Positions 17,530 through 26,498 of a stretch of DNA of 64,000 nt are shown in pieces. A model generated the notes under the pieces. That model worked only from the letters and a program-made list of their open reading frames with translations. It was not told the DNA's origin and searched no databases. A program made the translations under genes and the position numbers. The stretch is from positions 3,658,001 to 3,722,000 of the forward strand of contig NZ_CP109178.1 in NCBI RefSeq assembly GCF_036248255.1. The letters run 5' to 3'. Within the stretch, counting starts at the first letter, position 1. Each line of letters begins with the position of its first letter. The DNA is from Streptomyces sp. NBC_01717 (GTDB taxonomy: Bacteria > Actinomycetota > Actinomycetes > Streptomycetales > Streptomycetaceae).

Positions 17530-18282
17530 TCACCTGACGGGAAGGTGATAGGAGATCCGGAAGCGGTCGGCGGGAACCACCACGTCAGCCGTCTCGACCG
17601 GCCGCCCCGACGCGTAGTACGTACGCCCGATCACCATCACCACATGGCCCGGCACGCCACCGAGCGCCAGGAGCTCCTCCGCCAGCCCCGGGCGCGCGCC
17701 GACCTGCTCCACCACGTTGTCCACGACGACATCGATCGCGGCCATCCGCTCGACCACCCCGCAGCCGCCCAGCGGGCCTTCCTCCGGCAGCATCACCGGC
17801 GTGCGTCCCGTGATCGCCAGGGGTTCCCAGGAGGTGGAGAGCATCATCGGCTCCCCCGCTTCCCGGAAGATGTATCTCGTACGCATCACCCGGTCCCCCT
17901 GCTCGACACCGAGGCGCTCGGCGATCTCCGGGCTCGCCTCCTCCTGTTCACTGCGGGACTCCCACGTCCCTCGCACCCCTTCCGCCGTCTGCTCCTGGCG
18001 GAACGGACTGGCTCCGGCGTCCGGCCGGTAGCCGGAGCGGGCGATACGACGCGGGACCGGGCGTGCGCGCACGTACGTACCGGAGCCGGAGCGTCCCTCG
18101 ACCAGCCCTTCCGCCATCAGCACCTTGCGTGCCTCCAGCGCGACGGTGTCCGAGACGCCGTACTCCTCGCGGATACGGGCCTGCGACGGCAGGCGCGTGT
18201 GCGGCGGCAGCGAACCGTTGACGATCTTCTCTCGCAGATCGCTCGCAACGCGCAGATAGGCGGGCTGCTCACCGAATGTCAC
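17530..18282 (-). CDS. GntR/HutC-family transcriptional regulator
   Basis: 250 residues. The N-terminal winged helix-turn-helix (about residues 6-72) carries AYLRVASDLREKIVNGSLPP, LPSQARIREEYGVSD and the wing GRSGSGTYV. The C-terminal half is a UTRA ligand-binding domain (from about 85; RTRYIFREAGEPMMLSTSW). HutC-type regulators are usually repressors released by a small metabolite. Start GTG 18282 has GGGAG six bases upstream; the open frame extends further but lacks a ribosome site. It is encoded upstream of and in the same direction as the NCS1 permease, so the ligand may be the imported compound or a product of it. It is divergent from the chitinase gene but is not DasR itself. Confidence 0.85.
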   Translation of the reverse strand: MTFGEQPAYLRVASDLREKIVNGSLPPHTRLPSQARIREEYGVSDTVALEARKVLMAEGLVEGRSGSGTYVRARPVPRRIARSGYRPDAGASPFRQEQTAEGVRGTWESRSEQEEASPEIAERLGVEQGDRVMRTRYIFREAGEPMMLSTSWEPLAITGRTPVMLPEEGPLGGCGVVERMAAIDVVVDNVVEQVGARPGLAEELLALGGVPGHVVMVIGRTYYASGRPVETADVVVPADRFRISYHLPVR

Positions 18283-18487
18283 AGGCCACTCCCAACAGGT
18301 TGACAGTCTGCAACAGCCTGGCAACCGTCGGTTGTGAACCGCAAGCACAGGCCAAAGTTTCACCCGAAGTGATGATTCGGTGCTGCCCTGCGCATATCCC
18401 GCCCCGGCCACCACGGGAATCCCGATCACGCTCGCCCCGGCGCGGCGTCATGGATCCTCTCGATCACGCCCGATCACCGCCAACCCC

Positions 18488-18517
18488 TTGACCCGTTTTG
18501 GTCCAGACCAATAGTTT
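18488..18517 (+). promoter_or_regulatory. Chitinase promoter with a DasR-responsive element (dre)
   Basis: TGGTCCAGACCA at 18499-18510 matches the core of the DasR binding site and the conserved repeat of Streptomyces chitinase promoters (TGGTCTAGACCA / TGGTCCAGACCT). It sits between a -35-like TTGACC (18488-18493) and a -10-like TAGTTT (18512-18517), spacing 18, so DasR binding would block RNA polymerase. The chitinase start is about 55 bases downstream. DasR is relieved by glucosamine-6-phosphate from chitin breakdown; that regulation is established for related promoters and inferred here. Confidence 0.8.
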
Positions 18518-18572
18518 CCTCACACACAGCACGGCTCTCGCACCTCACAGCGCACCCACAGGAACGGGCCCC

Positions 18573-19946
18573 ATGCGTCGAAGAACCCTGTCCAGACTGG
18601 CCATTGCCGCCTGCGCCCTCTCACTGGTGGCCGGGATCGCACCCGCCGCCTCCGCCTCCGGAGGCTCCGCCTCCCACGCCCACGCCTCCGGTTCCGCCGC
18701 CTACAAGCGTGTCGGCTACTTCACCCAATGGGGCATCTACGGACGCGACTTCCAGGTCAAGGACCTTGACACGAGCGGCGCCGCGGCCAAGCTCACCCAC
18801 ATCAACTACGCCTTCGGCAACGTCAGCGCCGACGGCAAGTGCTTCACCGGCAATGTGCCGGGAGAGGCCGACGCCTGGGCGGACTACGCCCGCCCGCTGG
18901 ACGCCGCGGGGTCGGTGGACGGCGTCGCGGACACCGACACCCAGCCTCTCGCGGGCAACTTCAATCAGTTGCGCGAGCTGAAGGCCAAGCACCCCGGCCT
19001 CAAGGTGATGATCTCCCTGGGTGGCTGGAGCTGGTCCACCCACTTCTCGGACGCGGCCCGCACCGCCGCCTCCCGCAAGGCGTTCGTCTCCTCCTGCATC
19101 GACCTGTACTTCAAGGGAAATCTGCCGGTGGACGGGGCGCGCGGCGGCGAGGGCGCGGCGGCCGGCCTCTTCGACGGCGTGGACATCGACTGGGAGTGGC
19201 CCGGTTCCGCCGGTGACACGGACACGGTCTACCGTCCCGAGGACAAGCGGAACTTCACCGCTCTGGTGCACGAGTTCCGCACCCAGCTCGACGCGTACGC
19301 GAAGAGCACCGCCAAGGAGGGCAAGGGGCGCGGGCACAACAGCAGGCCCAAGCACTACGAGCTGTCGGCGTTCGTCCCCACCGCTCCGGCCAAGATCGAC
19401 GCAGGCTTCGACGTCCGCCGCATCATGCGGGACTTCGACTTCGTGAACCTGCAGGGTTACGACTTCCATGTGTCCGGCGAGGCGACCACGGCGCAGCAGT
19501 CCGCGCTGTACGCGAAGGACGACTTCAGCGTCGACCAGACCGTGCGCGATTGGATCAAGCGCGGCGCACCCGCCCGCAAGCTGGTCATGGGCATGCCGTT
19601 CTACGGTCAGGGCTGGACCGGCGTGACGGGCGGCGGCGATGGTCTCGGCCGACCCGCCGCGGCCCCCGCGCCCGCCACCTGGGCTGCGGGCTACGAGGAC
19701 TACAAGGCCCTCAAGAAGCTGGCCGAATCCGGTACGTACAAGATCCATCGGGATGTCAGGAACGGCCACGCCTGGCTGTTCGACGGCACGACCCTGTGGA
19801 CGTACGACGACCCGCAGGTGCTGCGCACCAAGACGTCGTACATCCGTCAGCACGGTCTGGGCGGCGCGATGTTCTGGTCGCTGGACGGGGACACGGACGA
19901 CGGCGAGCTGATGACCGCCGTCGACCAGGGCCTCGGTCGGCGCTAG
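18573..19946 (+). CDS. Secreted GH18 chitinase
   Basis: 457 residues. MRRRTLSRLAIAACALSLVAGIA with APAASAS at the end is a Sec signal peptide. The catalytic domain starts at KRVGYFTQWGIYGRDF; the GH18 strand is DGVDIDWEWP with D201, D204, D206 and the proton donor E208. QGYDFHVSG and MPFYGQGW are further subsites of subfamily A chitinases. There is no carbohydrate-binding module, so this is a single-domain enzyme hydrolysing chitin outside the cell. ATG 18573 has AGGAACGGG upstream. The promoter bears a dre element, placing the gene in the DasR/N-acetylglucosamine regulon. Confidence 0.92.
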   Translation: MRRRTLSRLAIAACALSLVAGIAPAASASGGSASHAHASGSAAYKRVGYFTQWGIYGRDFQVKDLDTSGAAAKLTHINYAFGNVSADGKCFTGNVPGEADAWADYARPLDAAGSVDGVADTDTQPLAGNFNQLRELKAKHPGLKVMISLGGWSWSTHFSDAARTAASRKAFVSSCIDLYFKGNLPVDGARGGEGAAAGLFDGVDIDWEWPGSAGDTDTVYRPEDKRNFTALVHEFRTQLDAYAKSTAKEGKGRGHNSRPKHYELSAFVPTAPAKIDAGFDVRRIMRDFDFVNLQGYDFHVSGEATTAQQSALYAKDDFSVDQTVRDWIKRGAPARKLVMGMPFYGQGWTGVTGGGDGLGRPAAAPAPATWAAGYEDYKALKKLAESGTYKIHRDVRNGHAWLFDGTTLWTYDDPQVLRTKTSYIRQHGLGGAMFWSLDGDTDDGELMTAVDQGLGRR

Positions 19947-19987
19947 GGGTACCCCGCAGAAGCCCACAGGGCATTGCTCGGCAGAGG

Positions 19988-20021
19988 TGTGGGGGTGGCC
20001 GCCGGAGCGGTCGCCCCCACA
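19988..20021. terminator. Bidirectional hairpin between chitinase and subtilase genes
   Basis: TGTGGGGGTGGCC (19988-20000) pairs with GGTCGCCCCCACA (20009-20021) around an 8-base loop, with two G-U pairs. It lies between two convergent stops and could terminate both transcripts. Confidence 0.6.
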
Positions 20022-20057
20022 CGTTCAGCGACTCACGAATGCCCTACGGACGCGACA

Positions 20058-21641
20058 TCAGAACTGCAGCGCCCAGGAGTTGATCCTCCCGGTGTCGGCC
20101 GCCGCGTTGTCGCTGACCCGTAGCTTCCAGGTGCCGTTCGCCACCTCCGACGAGGCGTTCACCGTGTAGGTGGTGATCACGTTGTCGCTGCTGCCGCCCG
20201 TTCCGTACGCCTTCAGGTTGTAGACCGAACCGTCGGGGGCCACCAGGTCGATCCTCAGGTCGCCGATGTAGGTGTGCGTGATGTCGACGGGCACGCTCAG
20301 CGCCGCCGGCGCGTTGCCGGTGACACCGGTGACGGTGACCGGCGACTCGACGGTGGAGTTGTCGCTGATGGTGTAACTCGTCGTGTTCTCGAACTTCGGT
20401 CCCGGCGGAGTCGTGGTGCCGGTGCCGACGTTCAGCAGCCGGTTCGGTGAACCCGTGCCAGGGCTGGTCACGACTCCGGTGGCGGCCGCGGCGACCAGTC
20501 CGGCGGAGACCTGCGCGGGGGTGTCGCTCGGGTGGTCGGCCAGATAGAGGGCCGCGGCGCCCGCTACGTGCGGGGTCGCCATCGAGGTACCGGAGATCGT
20601 GCTGGTGGCGCTGTCGCTGGTGTTCCAGGCCGAGGTGATCGACGAGCCCGGGGCGAAGATGTCCAGCACGCTGCCGTAGTTGGAGAAGCTGGAGCGGGCG
20701 TCGGTGCTGGTCGTGGAGCCGACGGTGATGGCCTCGGTGACGCGTGCCGGTGACTTCGTGGAGGCGTTGGTCGACTCGTTGCCCGCGGCCACGGCGTAGG
20801 TGATGCCGGACGCGATGGAGTTGCGCACGGCGGCGTCGAGCACGGAGTCCGCCCCGCCGCCGAGGCTCATGTTGGCGACGGCGGGTTTGACGGCGTGCGC
20901 CGTCACCCAGTCGATGCCCGCGACGACCTGGGCGGTCGTGCCGGAGCCGCTGTTGTCGAGGACCCGGACGGCGACGATCTTCGCCTTCTTGGCGACGCCG
21001 TACGCGGAACCTGCCACGGTGCCCGCCACATGGGTGCCGTGGCCGTAACCGTCCTGTGCGGTGTTGTCGTTGTCGATGGCGTCGTAGCCGTACGAGGCCC
21101 GGCCGCCGAAGTCGCTGTGGGTGATCCGGACACCGGTGTCGATGATGTACGCGGTGACGCCCTCGCCGGCCTTGTCGGGGTAGGTGTAACTCCCGTTCAG
21201 CGGCAGGCTCTTCTGGTCGATCCGGTCCAGTCCCCACGAGGGCGGCGACGGCTGGGTGCCGGAGACCCTGAAGGTCCGGTTCTGCACGACCGACTTGACC
21301 GCCGGGTCCGCGGCGAACTTCTTCGCCTGGGCGGCGGAGAGCTCGACCGCGTAGCCGTTGAGCGCAGCATGGTAGGTCTTCTTGATCTTGGCGCCGTACT
21401 CCTCGGCCAGCGCCTTGCCCTGCGCGGAGCCCGCTTCGGCCGCCGATTCGTCGAGTGTGACGATGTAGCTGCCACTGATGGTGCCCGGGGCGCCGGCGTT
21501 CTCGATCCGGCCTTCTGCCGCCGTCCCGGCCGCGGTGGCGGGGAACGTCGCAGCGGTGGAGAGGACGAGAGCGGCGCCGGCTATGACGCTCGCTGCGGCA
21601 AATCTTCGACGCGCGTGGGGGGTGTGACGCATCACTGACAT
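20058..21641 (-). CDS. Secreted S8 subtilisin-like serine protease with P domain
   Basis: 527 residues. A basic, hydrophobic signal peptide ([21 protein letters not shown]) is followed by an I9 inhibitor propeptide (SYIVTLDE through [10 protein letters not shown]). The protease domain has the triad D168 (IIDTG), H204 (GHGTHVAG) and S353 ([11 protein letters not shown]), plus the oxyanion asparagine in AAGNES. The last 115 residues form a proprotein-convertase P domain ([18 protein letters not shown] through RINSWALQF). Start ATG 21641 has GAGGAGG nine bases upstream. It would be an extracellular, self-processing protease; P-domain subtilases are common in Streptomyces. No partner gene is nearby. 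Confidence 0.92.
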   Translation of the reverse strand: MSVMRHTPHARRRFAAASVIAGAALVLSTAATFPATAAGTAAEGRIENAGAPGTISGSYIVTLDESAAEAGSAQGKALAEEYGAKIKKTYHAALNGYAVELSAAQAKKFAADPAVKSVVQNRTFRVSGTQPSPPSWGLDRIDQKSLPLNGSYTYPDKAGEGVTAYIIDTGVRITHSDFGGRASYGYDAIDNDNTAQDGYGHGTHVAGTVAGSAYGVAKKAKIVAVRVLDNSGSGTTAQVVAGIDWVTAHAVKPAVANMSLGGGADSVLDAAVRNSIASGITYAVAAGNESTNASTKSPARVTEAITVGSTTSTDARSSFSNYGSVLDIFAPGSSITSAWNTSDSATSTISGTSMATPHVAGAAALYLADHPSDTPAQVSAGLVAAAATGVVTSPGTGSPNRLLNVGTGTTTPPGPKFENTTSYTISDNSTVESPVTVTGVTGNAPAALSVPVDITHTYIGDLRIDLVAPDGSVYNLKAYGTGGSSDNVITTYTVNASSEVANGTWKLRVSDNAAADTGRINSWALQF

Positions 21642-21891
21642 GTGAGGGGTCCTCCTCAATTGCGGTGCGCTGGTGGGGGCGTGGCGCGGGATGCGGTGAC
21701 TGAGGACGGAGACAGGAACAGAGACAAGCCGAAGAACATGGTCATGACAAATCAACTGTTCCGGGATCCGTGCTGCCCATCGCCCGGCCGACAGCGAAAG
21801 ATTGACCGATCCATAGGAATCCCACAAGGGTCCCGTGGGCTGTGCCATACCTTCGCCATTCGCCCGCCACACGCCTGACATGCTGGCGGTC

Positions 21892-22989
21892 ATGGCCACC
21901 TATCTCTGCCCGCAGGACGGAACCCGCGCCGAGACCACCAGCCTGACCTGGTGCTGTCCGGTCTGCCGCAGCCCCTGGGATCTCGACTTCGAAGCCGCCG
22001 GCCGGGTCTCACTCAACTCCCTGGCCGGACGCGTCAATTCACTGTGGCGTTACGAGGAGGCGCTGCCCCTCTCCTCGCCCACCACCAGCCTCGGGGAGGG
22101 CCGCACGCCGCTCGTGCCGGTCACCGGCACGGTCTCCGCCAAGCTCGACTTCCTGATGCCGACGCTCTCCTTCAAGGACCGCGGCGCCGTGATGCTCGCC
22201 GAACTGGCCCGCCGACTCTCCCCCGAACGCGTCGTCGCGGACAGCAGCGGCAACGCGGGAACCGCCGTCGCCGCCTACTGCGCGCGGGCCGGACTGCCCT
22301 GCACGGTGTACGTCCCCGAGGGCACCTCCCCGAAGAAGACCGAACAGATCCGGGCCCACGGCGCCCGCCTGGAGATCGTCCCCGGCGACCGCGAGGCCAC
22401 CGCACACGCCGCCCGGGCCGCCGCCGACTCCCCCGGCACCTTCTACGCCTCGCATGTCTTCAACCCGTACTTCCTGCACGGCACGAAGACATACGTCTAC
22501 GAGATGTGGGAAGACCTCGGCGGCCGGCTCCCCGACGCCATCGCCGTACCGGTCGGCAACGGCACGCTGCTGCTCGGCGCGGCCCTGGCCACCGCGGAGC
22601 TCCACGCCCATGGCCTGATCGACGAAAGGCCGGCGCTGATCGCTGTACAGGCCGAGGCCGTCTCACCACTGGCCGCCGCCTTCCACGCGGGCACGGACGG
22701 CCTGCTCGACGATCCCGGCCGCGCGGCCGCCCCGACACTCGCCGAAGGCATCGCCATCCCCCGCCCACCGCGCGCACGCCAGATCCTGGCGGCGGTGAGG
22801 GAGTCCGGTGGCACATTCCTCACCGTGACGGAGGCTCAGATCCGCGAGGCGCAGCTGGATCTGGCGGCCCGCGGCTTCTACGTCGAGACGACCGGCGTCG
22901 CCTGCTGGGCTGCGGTCGGCGACTGGACGGACCGCAGCGTCGTCGTACCGCTGTGCGGCGCGGGACTCAAGACGGGCATGGCGCCCTGA
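21892..22989 (+). CDS. PLP-dependent threonine synthase-like enzyme
   Basis: 365 residues of fold-type II PLP enzyme related to threonine synthase. An N-terminal zinc-ribbon-like part (CPQDGTR, then WCCPVC) precedes the catalytic domain; the PLP lysine is in TLSFKDRGA, and SSGNAGTAVAAYCARAG and PVGNGTLLLGAAL bind the cofactor phosphate. The C-terminal signature GLKTGMAP is close to that of threonine synthase-like proteins. It may act on O-phosphohomoserine, but homologues in Streptomyces also have unassigned functions, so I leave the substrate open. ATG 21892 is chosen; ATG 21880 is a close alternative and neither has a strong ribosome site. Confidence 0.75.
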   Translation: MATYLCPQDGTRAETTSLTWCCPVCRSPWDLDFEAAGRVSLNSLAGRVNSLWRYEEALPLSSPTTSLGEGRTPLVPVTGTVSAKLDFLMPTLSFKDRGAVMLAELARRLSPERVVADSSGNAGTAVAAYCARAGLPCTVYVPEGTSPKKTEQIRAHGARLEIVPGDREATAHAARAAADSPGTFYASHVFNPYFLHGTKTYVYEMWEDLGGRLPDAIAVPVGNGTLLLGAALATAELHAHGLIDERPALIAVQAEAVSPLAAAFHAGTDGLLDDPGRAAAPTLAEGIAIPRPPRARQILAAVRESGGTFLTVTEAQIREAQLDLAARGFYVETTGVACWAAVGDWTDRSVVVPLCGAGLKTGMAP

Positions 22990-23046
22990 CCTCGCATGCG
23001 GTCACCCGCACGCCATGTCCGGCATGCAGATGGCCCGCCATGCCGA

Positions 23047-23529
23047 TCAGTCCGTCCAGTACGTGTCGTGCTTGATGAAGAACTCGGTCCGCTCCTCCTG
23101 TGACCACTCGGCGGCCTGAGCGACCTTCTCGAAGTACTCCTCGCGCGGCGCACCCGGCGTGAACAGCAGCAGCATCGACGCCGGCGCGTCGGAGTCGTTC
23201 CGGAATGCGTGCAGCCCGCCCTGCGGTACGTACACGAAGTCGCCCTGCTCGGTGTCGATCCACCGCTCACCGTTGTAGATCTGCACCGTCCCGTCGAGGA
23301 TGAAGAACGATTCCGAGATCGACCGGTGGAAGTGCGTGGCCGGGCCGCCCGCTCCGGGTGCCATGTCCATCCGGTACAGCCCGAACTCGCCGTGCGTGGT
23401 GTGCGTGGTCGCCAGGTAGTGGGTGGCGCTGCCGGTGCGGAACTGCAGGTTCGGCACCGTGTCCGCCGGCCGGTATGTGGCGCTGATCTCTCCCTTGCCG
23501 TCCCCGTAGATCGGCTCCGGATACGACAT
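23047..23529 (-). CDS. Cupin-domain protein
   Basis: 160 residues with a single cupin barrel. Motif 1 is GGPATHFHRSISESFFILDG (His, His, Glu metal ligands) and motif 2 is GDFVYVPQGGLHAFRN (third His). The C-terminal tail has an aromatic, acidic segment (AAEWSQEERTEFFIKH). Such proteins are small metalloenzymes or sugar/small-molecule binders; no substrate can be assigned. ATG 23529 has AGAGGAGA upstream. It converges with the PLP-enzyme gene and has no obvious operon partner. Confidence 0.8.
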   Translation of the reverse strand: MSYPEPIYGDGKGEISATYRPADTVPNLQFRTGSATHYLATTHTTHGEFGLYRMDMAPGAGGPATHFHRSISESFFILDGTVQIYNGERWIDTEQGDFVYVPQGGLHAFRNDSDAPASMLLLFTPGAPREEYFEKVAQAAEWSQEERTEFFIKHDTYWTD

Positions 23530-23652
23530 GCCGTTCTCCTCTCGATGCTGCCGGTGCCCAGCGCGGCATCTGCGGCATGTGCGGCTGACGATCGAGGTCG
23601 CTGAGGTGTCGAAGCCGGGCGGTGGTACCTGCCCTCTCGTCGGATCCGCGAC

Positions 23653-23981
23653 TCAACCCTGTGGCTGGAAGTAGCGAACACTGGCTGGAAGTAGCGAACA
23701 CCCTTCTCGATGAGGTGCCCGGCATAGGCGCGCCCGATGGCCGGCTTCCCCCGGTGCATCCCCACGTACCACTGAGCACTGTCGACGACGACCGGTCGGG
23801 CGAAACAGGCGAACCGATTGCGCTGCTTCTTTTGAGCCAAGAGTCGATACGGAACTACCTGGCATCGGTCGAGAGCCGACTGGCATGCAGCGATTGTCCA
23901 CGGGTCGGACACCGTCCGGAAGCCGACAGGAGAGCCCCGAGGAGTCGTGCCACTCGCGCCCGCCTCGCGCATCACGCTCAA
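23653..23981 (-). pseudogene. Possible small ORF broken by a 20-bp tandem duplication
   Basis: Reading leftward from ATG 23981, codons with good GC-rich third positions run through DSAQWYVGMHRGKPAIGRAY and HLIEKGVRYFQP, then reach the 20-bp duplication, which shifts the frame. With one copy removed the frame would end immediately at QG-stop, giving about 102 residues. With both copies it reads into unrelated sequence. I do not recognise the protein. The lower-quality codon use in its first third and the lack of a clear ribosome site keep confidence low. The rest of the 597-base gap 23530-24126 holds no other supportable gene. Confidence 0.25.
23662..23701. repeat. Perfect 20-bp tandem duplication
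   Basis: TGGCTGGAAGTAGCGAACAC occurs twice head-to-tail (23662-23681 and 23682-23701) with no mismatch. Twenty is not a multiple of three, so it disrupts any reading frame across it. It looks like a recent slippage or duplication event. Confidence 0.9.
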
Positions 23982-24126
23982 TCAGCTGCCCGGGCCGGCT
24001 CTGTGGGCCGTCGGTGGCAAAGCAGCGCATGTCCTCGTGCGTCTGCCGTCGGGTTCCCACACCGCGCTGAACAATCGCCCTGGTCAAGACGTAGGACGTG
24101 GCTCAGCGGACCGAGGGGAACGACCG

Positions 24127-24879
24127 ATGGACAGTACGGCACATCCGGATCGCAGAGCTCTGCTCGCCGGCGGACTTGCGGTCGCCACGGTCGCGCTTGC
24201 GGGGTGCTCATCGACGAGCGCCGCCCCGTCGGCGAGCGGCGCTTCGCCGACGAGCAGCGCTTCGCCGGAGGCGCGGCCGGCCACGCCCGCCGCAGCGTTC
24301 GCGAGACTGGTGGACGGCAACAAGCGCTGGGTGAGCGGAGATCTGCGCCATCCCGACCGGGATCCGGACCGGCGCCAGCTCGTGGCCCAGACGCAGGAGC
24401 CGTTCGGGTCGATCCTCGCGTGCATCGACTCCCGGGTGCCGCCCGAGCTCCTCTTCGACACCGGGCTGGGTGACCTCTACGTGATGCGCACCGGTGGGGA
24501 GGCGGTCGGCCCGGTGGTCACGGGTTCCGTGGAGTACGGGCCCATGACGAGTGGCACTCCACTCATCGTCGTCCTTGGGCATCAGCGCTGCGGCGCCATC
24601 GAGGCGGCGTACAAGTCCATCCGAGCCGGCAAGCCGCTGCCGGGAAACCTGGAGGCGATCGCCAAGGCTCTGCGGCCGGCGTACGAGCAGGCGGTCCGGG
24701 AAGGCGGTACCGATCCGGTCGAGACCATGGCCCGCGCCCAGGTCAGGCTGACAGCGGCCGACCTGCGCTCCAACCAGGACCTGGCCCCGCTCGTGGGGAA
24801 GGGCGCCCTTGCCGTGGTCGGCGCCTACTACTCGCTCGACACCGGCAAGGTGGAAGTCCTGGCCGGCGCGCCCTCCTGA
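24127..24879 (+). CDS. Beta-class carbonic anhydrase, exported lipoprotein
   Basis: 250 residues. The N-terminus has DRRALLAGGLAVATVALAGC: a twin-arginine-like start and a lipobox LAGC with the lipidated Cys at residue 27, followed by a Ser/Ala/Pro linker. The catalytic domain has all beta-CA zinc ligands: C99 with D101 and R103 (ACIDSRV), H152 and C155 (LGHQRCGA). It interconverts CO2 and bicarbonate; here probably on the outer face of the membrane, unusual because most beta-CAs are cytoplasmic. ATG 24127 follows GAGGGGAACG; an upstream in-frame ATG at 23947 lacks support. No operon partner; a hairpin terminator follows. Confidence 0.88.
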   Translation: MDSTAHPDRRALLAGGLAVATVALAGCSSTSAAPSASGASPTSSASPEARPATPAAAFARLVDGNKRWVSGDLRHPDRDPDRRQLVAQTQEPFGSILACIDSRVPPELLFDTGLGDLYVMRTGGEAVGPVVTGSVEYGPMTSGTPLIVVLGHQRCGAIEAAYKSIRAGKPLPGNLEAIAKALRPAYEQAVREGGTDPVETMARAQVRLTAADLRSNQDLAPLVGKGALAVVGAYYSLDTGKVEVLAGAPS

Positions 24880-24924
24880 CCGGCCGGCCGGACGGATGTG
24901 CGTGGCCGGGTCGGTGAGGATGAA

Positions 24925-24951
24925 CGGCACCGCCTCGTCGAGGCGGTGCCG
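24925..24951 (+). terminator. Perfect 12-bp hairpin after the carbonic anhydrase gene
   Basis: CGGCACCGCCTC (24925-24936) and GAGGCGGTGCCG (24940-24951) form a 12-bp stem with a 3-base loop, 45 bases after the carbonic anhydrase stop and 54 bases before the end of the convergent ATPase gene. It can serve both strands. Confidence 0.75.
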
Positions 24952-25005
24952 AAGCAGCCGAAAGCACCACGCCGCTCGCGAGGTGGGGGACTTCGGGCTC
25001 CGCGG

Positions 25006-26445
25006 CTATCGGGGCTGCCACGCCCGTACGAGGTCCTCCGGTCCCCAGTGCGCGGCCAGCGGCAGATCGTCGGCCACACCGCAGCGGGAGACCGCGACCA
25101 GCGGAGTGTCCGGGGCGGCACCGGGGACGGCGAGCACGTCGCGTACCAAGGCGTCGTACTCGTGACGGCCGAAGGGCTGGGTCTCGAACCACTTGACCGA
25201 CCCGACGAAGTGCACCTGCCGCGCCACCGGCTCGCGGTCCGCACCGATGAGGTCGACCTCGGGGTTGTTCTGACGGTTCCACCAACCGCCGATGGCCTCG
25301 GTCCCGGGCCACTCGTCATCGGGCATCAGACGCAGCAGGGACTCGCGGATCAGCGGCTCGACCGCTCTCCCGCGCCAAGTGGTCCATGACCGCTCGATGC
25401 GTTCCAACGCCAGGTCACCGCGGCCACGCTCGATGAGTGGGATCGCGCGCGCCAGGAAGGCCAGCCAGAACCGCAGATACGGGTCGGCGATCCGATAGCG
25501 CTTGTTCTTGCTGTCCGGCTTGGCGGACAGGGGGAGATCAGCGGCCACGACTCGCTTGGCCTGCAGCGTGGCCAGCAGCGGGGAGAGCGTGCCGGACGGC
25601 AGCGCGCCGGCGCCGCCGGCCCGGGCCGCGATCGCGCTGAACGTGCGTTCACCGCTGCCGACCGCTTCCAGTACGGCCCGTGAGTGCGAAGCCTCGGGGA
25701 ATTCGCCCAGCAGGGACAGCTCGCCTGCCACCAGCAGGGGCGAGAGAGGATTGGCGACCGAAGCCTGCAGGAAGGCCGTGCGCCCCATTCCCGGCCGCCA
25801 CGACTGCACGATCTCGGGGAAACCGCCAGTGATCAACTGGGCGTCGACAGCTTCGGAGGCGTCGAGCTCGGTCATGGCTTGCACGTCGGCCAGGTTCAGG
25901 GGGTGAACGGTCATTTTCGCTGCCCGACCGAAGAACGGGCGCCCGTACGACTGCAGTGCCTCCATCACCGATGTATCGCTGCCGACCAGCAGCAGAAGCA
26001 CGGGCTTGGAAGACAGGTGACGGTCCCAGACAGTTTGGAGTGCGCCCTCGAATTCCTGATCCTGCTCGACCAGCCAGGGCACCTCGTCGATCACCGCGAT
26101 GCTGGGTGAGTGATCGGGTACCGCCAAGGCCAGCGAGCGCAGGGCCTGGTTCCAGTCCTGCGCCTGGAGGCCGGCGACCAGCTCCGCCCCCGGTAGCAGT
26201 GACTGCGCGAGGGTCGCGACAAAGTCGGCGCGCTCTGTCACAGGGTTGCGCCCCCGGGTGGCCTGGAACACCACGTAAGGCGCTCCCGAGCGGTCGCAGA
26301 ACTCCTGGACCAGTCGCGACTTCCCTACTCGGCGCCGGCCCGTCATGATCACGGCCCGTCCCCGGGTGGCGCCGGCACCCTCTGCCACTGTTCGGTACTG
26401 CTCAGCCAACAGCTCAAGATCTCCGGCCCGACCTTGGAACTCCAC
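25006..26445 (-). CDS. Archaeal-type AAA ATPase with DUF234-like C-terminus
   Basis: 479 residues. Walker A is TGRRRVGKSRL near residue 35, Walker B IAVIDEVPWL near 115, and the sensor strand LLLLVGSDTSVME follows. After a winged-helix region (TFSAIAARAGG, TLSPLLATLQAKR) comes a C-terminal DUF234-type domain with LIRESLLRL and GGWWNRQNNPEVDLIGAD, the last resembling a PD-(D/E)xK nuclease core. Proteins of this family are widespread but poorly characterised, often scattered on accessory DNA. Start GTG 26445 sits behind AGGGG. The promoter region contains AT-rich tandem repeats. The gene lies in a patch with hypothetical genes and an integrase relic, suggesting acquisition. Confidence 0.8.
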   Translation of the reverse strand: MEFQGRAGDLELLAEQYRTVAEGAGATRGRAVIMTGRRRVGKSRLVQEFCDRSGAPYVVFQATRGRNPVTERADFVATLAQSLLPGAELVAGLQAQDWNQALRSLALAVPDHSPSIAVIDEVPWLVEQDQEFEGALQTVWDRHLSSKPVLLLLVGSDTSVMEALQSYGRPFFGRAAKMTVHPLNLADVQAMTELDASEAVDAQLITGGFPEIVQSWRPGMGRTAFLQASVANPLSPLLVAGELSLLGEFPEASHSRAVLEAVGSGERTFSAIAARAGGAGALPSGTLSPLLATLQAKRVVAADLPLSAKPDSKNKRYRIADPYLRFWLAFLARAIPLIERGRGDLALERIERSWTTWRGRAVEPLIRESLLRLMPDDEWPGTEAIGGWWNRQNNPEVDLIGADREPVARQVHFVGSVKWFETQPFGRHEYDALVRDVLAVPGAAPDTPLVAVSRCGVADDLPLAAHWGPEDLVRAWQPR

Positions 26446-26466
26446 GAGGCACCCCTGGGGTGATTA

Positions 26467-26498
26467 ACGTAGAAAGATTCTTACGTAGATTGAATCTT
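26467..26498. repeat. Two AT-rich 16-bp tandem repeats upstream of the ATPase gene
   Basis: ACGTAGAAAGATTCTT (26467-26482) and ACGTAGATTGAATCTT (26483-26498) match at 13 of 16 positions. Within them AAGATTC and GAATCTT form a 7-bp inverted repeat. The block is much more AT-rich than its surroundings and begins about 20 bases upstream of the ATPase start, so it may include the promoter and an operator. Confidence 0.6.

Noticed and set aside
23622..24473. Plus-strand frame running into the carbonic anhydrase gene
   Set aside because: Wrong frame relative to the carbonic anhydrase and no recognisable domain.
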